DNA of 29,493 nucleotides from JAVBJN01 sp031546985 (lineage in GTDB: Bacteria; Bacteroidota; Bacteroidia; Chitinophagales; Chitinophagaceae). The notes under the pieces are model-generated. The model worked only from the letters and a program-made list of their open reading frames with translations, did no database searches and was not told where the DNA came from. The stretch is from assembly GCA_031546985.1 (NCBI GenBank), contig JAVBJN010000070.1, positions 1 through 29,493 of the forward strand, given 5' to 3'. The position numbers and the translations under genes are program-made. This document shows, in pieces, positions 15,736-23,516 of this stretch (the stretch's first letter is position 1; every line of letters begins with the position of its first letter).

Positions 15736-16593
15736 TTACCCTAAGTAAGATTTAAGTGCGTTGCTGTATCTGGCTTTTTGCAAGCGTTTGATGGCCCTCT
15801 CCTTGATCTGGCGGATACGCTCTTTGGTAAGATCGTATTTCTGCCCGATTTGTTCAATGGTAGGTCCGTCTTCGCCTTCGAGTCCGAAATAAGCGCTGAT
15901 GATTTCGCATTCGCGGGGGCTGAGCGTGCGGAGGATGCGGCGAATTTCGTCTTTCAACGAATCTTTCATTACATCATCATCCGTTACATCGCCGCCTTCC
16001 AGCAGATCGCCCATTGCTACATCTTCGGCTTCGTGCACAGGTGCATCCAGCGAAGTGTGGCGGGAGTTGCTGTTAAATACGTTGGCAATTTCGGTTTCGC
16101 TCATGCCCAGCATTTCGGCAAGCTCCTCGGTAGAGGGCTCACGTTCATTAACCTGTTCAAAAGCCATGTAAGCCTTATTGGCTTTGTTGTATGTACCGAT
16201 CTTGTTCTGGGGCAACCTAACCAGACGTCCCTGCTCGGCCAAAGCCTGCAGAATAGACTGGCGGATCCACCAAACCGCGTAGGAAATGAATTTAAAACCT
16301 TTGGTTTCATCAAAACGCTGTGCTGCCTTAATCAAACCAAGATTACCTTCGTTGATCAGATCACTCAATGTAAGCCCCTGATGCTGGTACTGCTTGGCCA
16401 CAGACACCACAAAACGCAGGTTCGCGGTCGTAAGACGCTCCAGAGCTTTCTGGTCGCCCATACGAATGCGTTGTGCCAGTGTAGTTTCTTCCTCCGGCGT
16501 GATCATCGGTATCTTGCTGATCTCCTGGAGGTACTTTTCCACAGACTGGCTGTCGCGGTTGGTGATTTGAGTGGCAATTTTAAGCTGCCTCAT
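15736..16593 (-). CDS. rpoD: Primary RNA polymerase sigma factor (RpoD/SigA type)
   Basis: The housekeeping sigma factor that directs RNA polymerase to TTG/TAnnTTTG promoters. At 285 residues it lacks region 1.1, as is normal for Bacteroidota. Visible parts: region 1.2 (about 17-50), region 2 with TTANLRFVVSVAKQYQHQGLTLSDLINEGNLGLIKAAQRFD (55-95) and KGFKFISYAVWWIRQSI (98-114, DNA melting and -7 contact), RLPQNKIG (126-133), region 3 (about 134-205), and region 4 with LSPRECEIISAYFGLEG and the helix-turn-helix TIEQIGQKYDLTKERIRQIKERAIKRLQ near the C-terminus. Start and length are standard. The divergent upstream region holds a perfect palindrome at 16692-16713. Confidence 0.95.
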   Translation of the reverse strand: MRQLKIATQITNRDSQSVEKYLQEISKIPMITPEEETTLAQRIRMGDQKALERLTTANLRFVVSVAKQYQHQGLTLSDLINEGNLGLIKAAQRFDETKGFKFISYAVWWIRQSILQALAEQGRLVRLPQNKIGTYNKANKAYMAFEQVNEREPSTEELAEMLGMSETEIANVFNSNSRHTSLDAPVHEAEDVAMGDLLEGGDVTDDDVMKDSLKDEIRRILRTLSPRECEIISAYFGLEGEDGPTIEQIGQKYDLTKERIRQIKERAIKRLQKARYSNALKSYLG

Positions 16594-16691
16594 TTGATAT
16601 GATTTAATGCGTTAGAAAAGACAAACTGAATCTACAAAAAAAGCTGGAAATATTTTTTGCACTTTTTTCGTAAATACTTATATTTCCCAGC

Positions 16692-16713
16692 AAAAAATGT
16701 TCCAACATTTTTT
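16692..16713. promoter_or_regulatory. Perfect palindrome between rpoD and the threonine-aldolase-type gene
   Basis: The left arm AAAAAATGTT (16692-16701) and right arm AACATTTTTT (16704-16713) flank a CC centre, with no mismatches. It lies in the divergent promoter region, 99 bases from the rpoD start and 67 from the other gene. A second, imperfect inverted pair, GGAAATAT (16646-16653) and ATATTTCC (16680-16687), is next to it. The short centre makes it more operator-like than a terminator. The binding protein is unknown. Confidence 0.45.
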
Positions 16714-16779
16714 ACCTCTTGTACATTTACCAATTCTTTAACACGAAATCCTGTATAACTACTTTATATATACAAAAAT

Positions 16780-17796
16780 ATGATAATTGATTTAAGAAGC
16801 GATACTTTTTCCCGTCCCGGCGAAAAAATGTTGCAGGCCATGCACAGCGCACCCGTTGGCGATGATGTGTTTGGCGAAGACCCTACCGTAAACAAGCTGG
16901 AACGTATGGCGGCCGACCTTTTTGGCATGGAGAACGCACTGTTCTGTCCGTCCGGCACTATGACAAACCAGATTGCCATAAAGGCACACACTCTGCCAGG
17001 AGATGAGATTATTTGCAGCGATCTGGCACATGTGTACATTTACGAAGGTGGCGGAATCGCTTCAAACTCGCTCTGCCAGGCCCGTCCGCTGCCCGGCCAC
17101 TTCGGCAGGATCACTGCCCAACAGGTTGCAGATGCAATTAATCCCGAAGATATTCACCGTGCCCCCACTACCCTTGTATGTCTTGAAAACACTGCCAATA
17201 GAGGTGGTGGCAGTTGCTACGATTGGGATGAAATGGTAAACATCCGCAAAGTGTGCGACAATCATCAATTAAAATTGCACCTCGATGGCGCCCGTTTGTT
17301 TAATGCCATTGTAGCCAAAGGCGAAACACCAGAGCAATACGGTAAGCTATTTCACAGCATCAGCATTTGCCTGAGCAAAGGATTGGGATGCCCCGTAGGT
17401 AGTTTATTGCTGGGCACCAACGAATTCATTAAAAAAGCCAGGCGCATCCGCAAAGTATTTGGTGGAGGCATGCGCCAGGCGGGCTACCTGGCCGCCGCGG
17501 GTATTTACACACTCGAAAACAATATTCAAAGACTGCAGGAAGACCACGACCATGTACAAATGCTGGCCGCCGCACTGGCTGCTAAGGATTTTACAGGCGA
17601 GATTATGCCTGCCGAAACCAATATCCTGATCTTTGAAGTTAAAGGCCGCTACACTGCTGCATTGCTGGCTGCAAGGCTCAAGCAAGACAATATTCATTGC
17701 ATGGCTATTTCACCAACGCAAATCCGCATGGTTACACATATCGATGTAACACGCGAAATGATTAATAAGACCATTGAGGTGATTAATGCATTGTAG
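16780..17796 (+). CDS. Low-specificity threonine aldolase (beta-eliminating lyase family)
   Basis: A PLP enzyme of fold type I that probably splits threonine or allo-threonine into glycine and acetaldehyde. The 338-residue protein carries the family marks: MIIDLRSDTFSRP (1-13), VGDDVFGEDPTVNKLE (26-41), FCPSGTMTNQIA (55-66), the cofactor-binding HLDGARLFNA (167-176) and the Schiff-base lysine in CLSKGLGCPVG (K200). It lies divergently from rpoD and is closed by a hairpin at 17854-17882. It resembles ltaE/GLY1, but other beta-eliminating lyases share this pattern, so the exact substrate is not certain. Confidence 0.88.
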   Translation: MIIDLRSDTFSRPGEKMLQAMHSAPVGDDVFGEDPTVNKLERMAADLFGMENALFCPSGTMTNQIAIKAHTLPGDEIICSDLAHVYIYEGGGIASNSLCQARPLPGHFGRITAQQVADAINPEDIHRAPTTLVCLENTANRGGGSCYDWDEMVNIRKVCDNHQLKLHLDGARLFNAIVAKGETPEQYGKLFHSISICLSKGLGCPVGSLLLGTNEFIKKARRIRKVFGGGMRQAGYLAAAGIYTLENNIQRLQEDHDHVQMLAAALAAKDFTGEIMPAETNILIFEVKGRYTAALLAARLKQDNIHCMAISPTQIRMVTHIDVTREMINKTIEVINAL

Positions 17797-17853
17797 CTTT
17801 CGTCCCCAATTCATTATCAGTGATTAATATTTATTTTAAGTCTTATTCATAAT

Positions 17854-17882
17854 ATAGATCCTGCTTTATGGGCAGGATCTAT
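17854..17882 (+). terminator. Terminator hairpin after the aldolase gene
   Basis: An 11-base stem, ATAGATCCTGC (17854-17864) with GCAGGATCTAT (17872-17882), has a 7-base loop; TATTTG follows. Its core GATCCTGC/GCAGGATC equals that of the dispersed repeats at 14444 and 29222, so it may be a remnant of that family used as a terminator. Confidence 0.7.
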
Positions 17883-17958
17883 TATTTGTACCCTTCCGGT
17901 TCATCCGCTCTTTTCACCTGCTCATCCGGGTTCACTCGTGCTACTCCTACCATATATA

Positions 17959-17966
17959 TACTTTTG
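17959..17966 (+). promoter_or_regulatory. -7 promoter box of the lipocalin-like/P460 unit
   Basis: TACTTTTG matches TAnnTTTG exactly and lies 18 bases before the proposed ATT start at 17985. The -33 side is weak. Confidence 0.5.
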
Positions 17967-17984
17967 CTTTAAAGTAAAAGCTAT

Positions 17985-18401
17985 ATTAAAAAACTATTGC
18001 TCCCGGTTATATTTCTCCTCTTCTCTGCAGCCTGCACCAGAGACGACAAGGGTGGCTCCCGCAACAATACCATTAGCAGCAACCCGGTTTCGGGCAACTG
18101 GAAGGTGAGTTACTTTTATGATAACGACAAAGACGAGACCAGCGATTACACAGGTTACACCTTTGCATTTAACAACAATGGCGGGTTATCGGTATCGGGC
18201 TCCGGCTTATCTGCCAATGGCACCTGGGCGCAGATCAGCGACGACGGCCAGCAAAAACTGGTCATCTCCATTACCACCACCAACGACAAACTGCAGGAAC
18301 TGAATGACGATTGGGTGATCAACAGCAAAACCGACACCCAGATTAAGCTGAGCGATGACAATGCCAGCCGCAATGAGCAATTGCATTTTCAAAAGCAATA
18401 A
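17985..18401 (+). CDS. Lipocalin-like lipoprotein, apparently starting at ATT
   Basis: A 138-residue lipoprotein. No ATG opens the frame sensibly: beginning at ATT 17985 gives MKKLLLPVIFLLFSAAC (initiator read as Met), an excellent lipoprotein signal with lipobox FSAAC and lipid cysteine C17. A TTG start at 17997 would remove both lysines. The mature part has a small beta-barrel pattern typical of lipocalin-like domains: VSGNWKVSYFYDNDKD, then DYTGYTFAFNNNGGLSVSG, NGTWAQISDDGQQKLVISI and a closing LHFQKQ strand. Function unknown. The cytochrome P460-like gene follows after 35 bases, suggesting one transcript. The exact start is inferred. Confidence 0.72.
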   Translation: MKKLLLPVIFLLFSAACTRDDKGGSRNNTISSNPVSGNWKVSYFYDNDKDETSDYTGYTFAFNNNGGLSVSGSGLSANGTWAQISDDGQQKLVISITTTNDKLQELNDDWVINSKTDTQIKLSDDNASRNEQLHFQKQ

Positions 18402-18436
18402 ACATTTTCGCCCTTCCACCATAAAACCCCGCAATT

Positions 18437-18958
18437 ATGAAAAAAGTTACCGTATTCGCCTGTTGTGTTGCCATTACACTGGTAGCCACGCAATGTAAAA
18501 AAGACGAAAGCAAACCCACCACCCCGGCAAGCGACCCTAACAAAGACCTGTTTGCCGAGGCCAATGCTACAGGCAATTACAAGTATTACAAAAACAGTTC
18601 TACCATCCTGGCATCCTCTCCCGGATCGGGCCACCCCAATTTTATGCGGGTACGGTTCAATACTATTGCGCAGGGCGCGCTGGGTGTAGATGGCAAACTG
18701 CCCTCTGGCGGCACATTTCCCGAAGGATCGGTGATTGTAAAAGAAGTGTTCAGCGCCAACGATGCTACCACCGTTACCTCCTGGGCAGTGATGAAAAAGA
18801 CCAGCACCGGCAATTCTGCCAACGGTTATGTATGGGGTGAGTATAAAACCGATGGCGCCGTGGTATATTCCATCACCAACAAAGGGGCAAACTGTGCAGG
18901 CTGCCATGCTGCGGCGGGTAACCGGGATATGGTGCGGTTGTTTGAGCAATTTCCATAG
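18437..18958 (+). CDS. Cytochrome P460-like heme lipoprotein
   Basis: A 173-residue exported protein. The N-terminus (MKKVTVFACCVAITLVATQC, then KKDE) looks like a Bacteroidota lipoprotein signal with C20 as the lipid cysteine. The central part (about 65-105) has the GTFPEGSVIVKEV strand found in P460-type folds, followed by SWAVMKKTSTG and NGYVWGEYKTDG. Near the C-terminus is CAGCH (153-157), a standard covalent heme c motif, then AAAGNRDMVRLF. The known P460 enzymes oxidise hydroxylamine and have an extra lysine-heme cross-link; whether K102 or another lysine plays that part cannot be told here. Could also be a plain one-heme cytochrome. It probably shares a transcript with the lipocalin-like gene. 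Confidence 0.72.
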   Translation: MKKVTVFACCVAITLVATQCKKDESKPTTPASDPNKDLFAEANATGNYKYYKNSSTILASSPGSGHPNFMRVRFNTIAQGALGVDGKLPSGGTFPEGSVIVKEVFSANDATTVTSWAVMKKTSTGNSANGYVWGEYKTDGAVVYSITNKGANCAGCHAAAGNRDMVRLFEQFP

Positions 18959-18976
18959 GCACAAAACACTTTACTA

Positions 18977-19007
18977 TTGTTTTAATTAAAACATAAATAT
19001 ACTTTTA
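18977..19007 (+). promoter_or_regulatory. Probable promoter of the beta-barrel gene
   Basis: TTG (18977-18979) is followed after 20 bases by TACTTTTA (19000-19007), one mismatch from TAnnTTTG. The box ends 7 bases before ATG 19015. Confidence 0.4.
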
Positions 19008-19014
19008 CCAGCCT

Positions 19015-19746
19015 ATGAGAAAAAAGCTGGTAGTAAGTGTATTGGTTTCACTTTGCGCTGTTACAATAAATGCCCAGGAAGTTAATACCCGCCGGTATTA
19101 CTTTATAGATATACTTAATACCGTAATACTTAACCCATCCCTGGGTTTTGAGCAATATCTCAAAGGTGGAACAAATCCCAGGAGCCTGATCTTTACCTTA
19201 TCATACAACGTAAGCACGTCAAAGGAAATGGGTATTCTTATCCCGCCTTCATCTGACCTTACGGGCATGGACATGGGAGAAACCGACTTCCAGGACGATT
19301 GGTATGGCCCTATATTCCAGGGGCCAGGCTTAAAAGTCAATTTCAGTACGGGCAGAGCCAAAGAGAACGGCAGCAGTTATTTCGCTCCCGGGCTTGGGTT
19401 CAAAGTCCTTTGGTATAATGATGTGTTGGCTAAATCCAGTTATTATTATGGAAACGACTTCCCTTCTTTCCCTAAAAACACAAGACTCCAGTCGGAGATT
19501 ACCCCTACCCTTATTCCAGAACTTACTCTGGGCAGGAAATGGCGCGAAAACGGATTTCTTTTTGACTTCTTTGCTGGCATACGCTGCTCCATCCTGTTCA
19601 GAAATAAAACGGTAAAGGAACAAAACATCTATACTTTTGAGCCGGGTACAGGCCTTATTACCACTACTACCGGCCCTTTCAAGCTGTTTGAGGTAACACC
19701 CAAACCCTGGATCACATTTGGATTAAGACTAGGCTGGACACGTTAA
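19015..19746 (+). CDS. Predicted outer-membrane beta-barrel protein
   Basis: A 243-residue protein with a clear signal peptide (MRKKLVVSVLVSLCAVTINAQ). The mature part is rich in aromatic and alternating polar/hydrophobic stretches typical of outer-membrane beta strands: NPRSLIFTLSYNVS, GPGLKVNFSTG, YFAPGLGFKVLWYN, NGFLFDFFAGIRCSILF and the final strand PWITFGLRLGWTR. It resembles DUF3575-like small barrels by pattern only; I do not recognise a named family. Function unknown. It follows the P460-like gene by 56 bases but seems to have its own promoter. Confidence 0.65.
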   Translation: MRKKLVVSVLVSLCAVTINAQEVNTRRYYFIDILNTVILNPSLGFEQYLKGGTNPRSLIFTLSYNVSTSKEMGILIPPSSDLTGMDMGETDFQDDWYGPIFQGPGLKVNFSTGRAKENGSSYFAPGLGFKVLWYNDVLAKSSYYYGNDFPSFPKNTRLQSEITPTLIPELTLGRKWRENGFLFDFFAGIRCSILFRNKTVKEQNIYTFEPGTGLITTTTGPFKLFEVTPKPWITFGLRLGWTR

Positions 19747-19767
19747 AACTTGAAAATATTGCACCAA

Positions 19768-19857
19768 TTACATCCAGCCTTTAACGAATACGAAACCACC
19801 ACCAAGCCATGTATCAGCCTCGGCCTGAGACTGGGTATGCTCCGGTAAATCGCCCAT
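19768..19857 (-). CDS. Possible small protein antisense to the valS upstream region
   Basis: A 29-codon frame starts at ATG (complement of 19855-19857) and ends with TAA at 19768. The peptide reads MGDLPEHTQSQAEADTWLGG, then GFVFVKGWM. AGGA lies about 10 bases upstream of the ATG, and the composition (acidic front, hydrophobic Gly-rich end) looks more protein-like than most chance frames. Against it: it is very short, sits opposite the valS promoter, and no promoter of its own is visible. Could be chance. Confidence 0.25.
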   Translation of the reverse strand: MGDLPEHTQSQAEADTWLGGGFVFVKGWM

Positions 19858-19889
19858 TTCTAAAATTTCCTTTTCCGGCTTACGTTCGG

Positions 19890-19897
19890 TAAATTTG
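19890..19897 (+). promoter_or_regulatory. -7 promoter box of valS
   Basis: TAAATTTG is an exact TAnnTTTG match, 35 bases before ATG 19933. The -33 element is not clear. Confidence 0.5.
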
Positions 19898-19932
19898 TCG
19901 TCCTTACAAACTCCCGGATTTAAACGGATATT

Positions 19933-22554
19933 ATGGAATTGAGCAAAAATTACGTTCCTGCTACGAGCGAAGACAAATGGTACCAGCACTGGCTGGACAA
20001 CAAGTATTTCAACAGCACCCCTGATGAAAGGGAGCCGTACACCATCGTCATTCCTCCGCCCAACGTCACCGGTGTGCTCCACATGGGACACCTGCTGAAC
20101 AATTCTATCCAGGACATCCTGGCCCGCCGTGCCCGCATGATGGGCAAAAACGTGTGCTGGGTACCCGGCACCGACCACGCTTCCATTGCTACCGAAGCCA
20201 AAGTGGTAGGTATGCTGCGCGAAAGAGGCATTACCAAAAGCAGCCTGAGCCGCGACGAATTCCTGGGCTATGCCTGGGAGTGGAAAGAAAAATACGGCGG
20301 TATCATTCTGCAGCAGCTGCGCAAAATGGGTTGCAGCCTGGATTGGAGTCGTGTAAGCTTTACGATGGACGAAGAATACTACAAAAGCGTAATCAACGTA
20401 TTTGTAGACCTGCATAAAAAAGGACTGATCTACCGCGGCAAGCGCATGATTAACTGGGACCCTAAGGCCAAAACCGCGCTGAGCGATGAAGAGGTAATCT
20501 TCAAAGAAACCAACAGCAAGTTTTACCACCTGCGTTACCAGATCGATGGTACCGACGAAACGATTGTGATTGCAACCGTTCGCCCGGAAACCATTTTGGG
20601 CGATACCGCCATTTGCGTGCATCCCGATGATGAGCGCTACCAGCACCTGAAAGGCAAATTTGCTGTAGTGCCGCTGATTGGCCGTAAAATTCCAATCATT
20701 TTCGACGATTATGTAGATAAGGAATTTGGTACCGGCGCGCTCAAAGTGACCCCGGCCCACGATATGAACGACTATCAGCTGGGACAGAAACATAACCTGG
20801 AAGTGATCGACATCATGAACGATGACGGCACTTTTAGCCCCGATGCCCAGCTGTATGTAGGTATGGACCGCTTTGACGTGCGCAAGCAGATTGTAAAAGA
20901 TCTGGAGCAACAAGGCTTCCTCATCGAAATAAAAGACTACACCAACCAGGTGGGCTACAGCGAGCGCAGCGATGCAGTGGTAGAACCCCGCCTGAGCCTG
21001 CAATGGTGGGTTAAAATGCAGCCGCTGGCAGAGAAAGCGCTGGATGTGGTAATGAACGACGAAATCGCTTTCATTCCCGGCAAGTTCAAAAACCTGTACC
21101 GCCACTGGATGGAAAACATCAAGGACTGGTGCATTAGCCGCCAGTTGTGGTGGGGCCACCGCATTCCTGCGTACTACACGCCGGACGGTACTTTTGTAGT
21201 AGCCGCCAGCCGCGAAGAAGCCATGCAGCAATTGCAAGGCTCGCATCCCGATCTGAAAGCAGAAGACCTGGTGCAGGACGAAGACTGCCTGGACACCTGG
21301 TTCAGCAGCTGGTTGTGGCCGTTTGAGGTTTTCAAAGGGCTGAGCCATCCCGGCAATCCTGAAGTAAGCTATTACTACCCTACCAATACGCTGGTTACTG
21401 CGCCGGAGATTATTTTCTTCTGGGTGGCCCGTATGATTATGGCAGGTTTGGAATATCAAAAGGAAATTCCGTTCAAGCAAGTATACTTTACCGGTATCGT
21501 TCGCGATAAACAAGGCCGCAAAATGAGCAAGAGCCTGGGCAACAGTCCCGACCTGCTCAAGATGATCGACGATTACAGTGCCGATGCGGTTCGCTTTGGT
21601 ATCATGATCTCCTCACCCGCCGGCAACGATTTGCTTTTTGACGAAAGCACTGTAGAGCAGGGCCGCAATTTCAACAACAAGTTGTGGAATGCCCTCAAGC
21701 TGGTTAAGATGTGGGAAAGCAAAGTAGCCCCCGGCGGCAATGCCAACGAGAACGATTTTGCCATTACCTGGTTCCAGAACAGGCTGAACGAAGTGCGCGC
21801 CGAGGTAGATAACCTTATGAACCAGTTCCGCCTGAGCGAAGCGCTGAAAACCATTTACTCCCTTATCTGGGACGATTTCTGCAGCTGGTACCTCGAGTGG
21901 ATTAAACCGGGTTATGAGCAACCGATGAACGAAGCGGTGTACAACAAAACCATTGGCTTCTTTGATGAGCTGATGCAATTGCTGCACCCTTACATGCCGT
22001 TCATTACCGAAGAGATCTACCACCTGCTTAAAGAGCGCCAGGCCGGAGACGACCTGTGCATCAAACAGTTCACCACACCTGCTGCCGCAGATACTATTGT
22101 ACTGAACGAAGGTTTGTTGCTCAAAGAAGTGATCACCGGCTTGCGCGATGCCCGCAACAAAAACCAGTTTAAGCCCAAAGACACGATTAAACTGCATGTA
22201 CAAAGCGAGCACCAGGATATGTTTAAAGCCATTGAGCACATCCTGCAAAAACAGGTGAATGCCGAAAGCATCCAATACACGAAAGAAACCGTACCCCAAA
22301 GCATCACCATCGTTATAGGTAAAGACAAGTTCTACCTCGAAAGCGATGTGCAGCAGGATGCAGGTGTGCAGAAAGAACAAATGCAAAAAGACCTGGATTA
22401 CCTAAAGGGTTTCCTGGTATCGGTAGATAAAAAACTCAGCAACGAGCGTTTTGTACAAAACGCCAAACCAGAGGTAATAGATGCCGAACGCAAGAAAAGA
22501 GCAGATGCCGAGGCTAAGATTGCCGCCATCGAAGAAAGTTTAAGTCACCTTTAA
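19933..22554 (+). CDS. valS: Valyl-tRNA synthetase
   Basis: Charges tRNA-Val with valine. The 873-residue protein has the class I signature in VIPPPNVTGVLHMGH (39-53, HIGH motif HMGH), an editing domain (roughly 190-340) with VTPAHDMNDYQLGQKHNLEVIDI, the KMSKS motif (530-534, GRKMSKSLGNSPD), an anticodon-binding helical domain (about 600-740), and a C-terminal coiled-coil arm with KEQMQKDLDYLKGFLVSVDKKLSNERF and repeated Glu/Lys/Ala. Length is usual for bacterial ValS. The start at ATG 19933 follows a -7 box. A long opposite-strand frame (19768-21513) is a shadow of this gene. Confidence 0.96.
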   Translation: MELSKNYVPATSEDKWYQHWLDNKYFNSTPDEREPYTIVIPPPNVTGVLHMGHLLNNSIQDILARRARMMGKNVCWVPGTDHASIATEAKVVGMLRERGITKSSLSRDEFLGYAWEWKEKYGGIILQQLRKMGCSLDWSRVSFTMDEEYYKSVINVFVDLHKKGLIYRGKRMINWDPKAKTALSDEEVIFKETNSKFYHLRYQIDGTDETIVIATVRPETILGDTAICVHPDDERYQHLKGKFAVVPLIGRKIPIIFDDYVDKEFGTGALKVTPAHDMNDYQLGQKHNLEVIDIMNDDGTFSPDAQLYVGMDRFDVRKQIVKDLEQQGFLIEIKDYTNQVGYSERSDAVVEPRLSLQWWVKMQPLAEKALDVVMNDEIAFIPGKFKNLYRHWMENIKDWCISRQLWWGHRIPAYYTPDGTFVVAASREEAMQQLQGSHPDLKAEDLVQDEDCLDTWFSSWLWPFEVFKGLSHPGNPEVSYYYPTNTLVTAPEIIFFWVARMIMAGLEYQKEIPFKQVYFTGIVRDKQGRKMSKSLGNSPDLLKMIDDYSADAVRFGIMISSPAGNDLLFDESTVEQGRNFNNKLWNALKLVKMWESKVAPGGNANENDFAITWFQNRLNEVRAEVDNLMNQFRLSEALKTIYSLIWDDFCSWYLEWIKPGYEQPMNEAVYNKTIGFFDELMQLLHPYMPFITEEIYHLLKERQAGDDLCIKQFTTPAAADTIVLNEGLLLKEVITGLRDARNKNQFKPKDTIKLHVQSEHQDMFKAIEHILQKQVNAESIQYTKETVPQSITIVIGKDKFYLESDVQQDAGVQKEQMQKDLDYLKGFLVSVDKKLSNERFVQNAKPEVIDAERKKRADAEAKIAAIEESLSHL

Positions 22555-22561
22555 AAATCGG

Positions 22562-22578
22562 GCCCTCCAAAAGAGGGC
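22562..22578 (+). terminator. Terminator of valS
   Basis: The 6-base stem GCCCTC (22562-22567) with GAGGGC (22573-22578) has a 5-base loop and is followed by TTGGTTTTTGCTTTT. It lies 7 bases past the stop codon. Confidence 0.75.
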
Positions 22579-22624
22579 TTGGTTTTTGCTTTTAGTTTTT
22601 GCAAATAAGCGATATATTTAGAAG

Positions 22625-23104
22625 ATGAAGCAACGGGTTTTACAGCAACTGCGCGTTTTTATGATTGGTGCCGCTGCATTGGCGGTAGCCGCTACAGCTA
22701 TTAGCCAGCAACCTAAGGCCGAGGAGCATCAGCGTGCAAAGGGGCAGGCGTATATTGGCCAGTTTAAATCTTTCTATGGAGCGGTAAAAGCCGATAGCCT
22801 GCGGGCATACCTGGGGCAGAGCCTTATTGTAAAAGACAGCGCGGGCCGTAGTTTTCCGGTAAGCAAATTCGACCTGGGTTATAAAGAACTGGGGCTTTTT
22901 GAAGATTCTACCGGCAAGCCGCTGATACTGGCCGAGCTGTATACCCAGCCCTACTCCGGCGACCATCTCGACAGTCTGTGGCTGAAAAACCTGGATGAGC
23001 GCTTAGGTTATGGCGACACCCTCTTTCTCGACAATATTTATTACAAAGATGCCAAAGGTGTAAGGCAGGTAAGCAAGCCTGTCAAACTCTGGATATCTAA
23101 ATAG
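22625..23104 (+). CDS. Small exported protein of unknown function
   Basis: A 159-residue protein with a hydrophobic N-terminal leader (VFMIGAAALAVAATAISQQ), likely a signal peptide or single anchor. The mature part ends in GDTLFLDNIYYKDAKGVRQVSKPVKLWISK, a hairpin of strands that by eye resembles the closing strands of the C-terminal domain of the gliding/secretion protein GldM; this is a weak pattern resemblance only. No other motif was recognised. It sits alone between the valS terminator and a strong bidirectional terminator, so it is a single-gene unit. No exact -7 box was found; TATATTTA lies only 6 bases before the ATG. Confidence 0.6.
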   Translation: MKQRVLQQLRVFMIGAAALAVAATAISQQPKAEEHQRAKGQAYIGQFKSFYGAVKADSLRAYLGQSLIVKDSAGRSFPVSKFDLGYKELGLFEDSTGKPLILAELYTQPYSGDHLDSLWLKNLDERLGYGDTLFLDNIYYKDAKGVRQVSKPVKLWISK

Positions 23105-23140
23105 AAAACGTCCCCACAATAATTGTGGGGACGTTTTTTT
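23105..23140. terminator. Bidirectional terminator before clpS
   Basis: A long perfect inverted repeat: 16 bases from 23105 (AAAACGTCCCCACAAT) against 23122-23137, with an effective loop of about 5 bases after fraying. It is flanked by an A-run and a T-run (23134-23140). It serves the gene ending at 23104 and the converging clpS. Confidence 0.92.
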
Positions 23141-23171
23141 ATATAATGCAATTCCTGTTACTGCTATTCCT

Positions 23172-23495
23172 TTACAACTGGTCTACCGAGGCGGTAATGC
23201 CGCGATCCAGCAGGGCCTCGCACATGGGGCGCAGTTTCTCAAAAGACCCGTTTTTTACAGCGTATTTTCCGTTATAGTGAATGATCATGGCACATTGCTC
23301 GGCCTGCTCCGGCGAGTGGTCGCACACCTCTATGAGCGAAAGAATAACCCAATCGAAGGTATTTACTTCGTCGTTCCAAACTACCAGGCTCCATGATGTA
23401 TCGGTATCGGTGTCTTCCAGCACCAGTACTTCTTCTTCCCAATCTTCCTGAAACTGGTTTTTAAATTGTTTCAGGATATCAAATGTCTCTACCAT
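23172..23495 (-). CDS. clpS: ClpS-type adaptor for Clp protease
   Basis: ClpS hands N-degron substrates (proteins with destabilising first residues) to the ClpAP-type protease. The 107-residue protein has the ClpS core: SLVVWNDEVNTFDWVILSL (36-54), where N41-D42 match the substrate-pocket Asn-Asp, then HSPEQAEQCAMIIHYNGK (60-77) with the pocket His73, and a last strand ASV. The usual HNDD reads WNDE here. The first 33 residues are acidic and poorly conserved, as is typical. It lies alone between two terminators, and a -7 box at 23517-23524 fits the start. Confidence 0.85.
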   Translation of the reverse strand: MVETFDILKQFKNQFQEDWEEEVLVLEDTDTDTSWSLVVWNDEVNTFDWVILSLIEVCDHSPEQAEQCAMIIHYNGKYAVKNGSFEKLRPMCEALLDRGITASVDQL

Positions 23496-23516
23496 TGCAT
23501 TTTCACTTTTGCGCTA

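Noticed and set aside
19768..21513. 581-codon open frame on the minus strand opposite valS
   Set aside because: It is the mirror of valS codon bias. The body has no recognisable domain and valS is certain. Only its last 29 codons, outside valS, were kept as a weak small-protein candidate.
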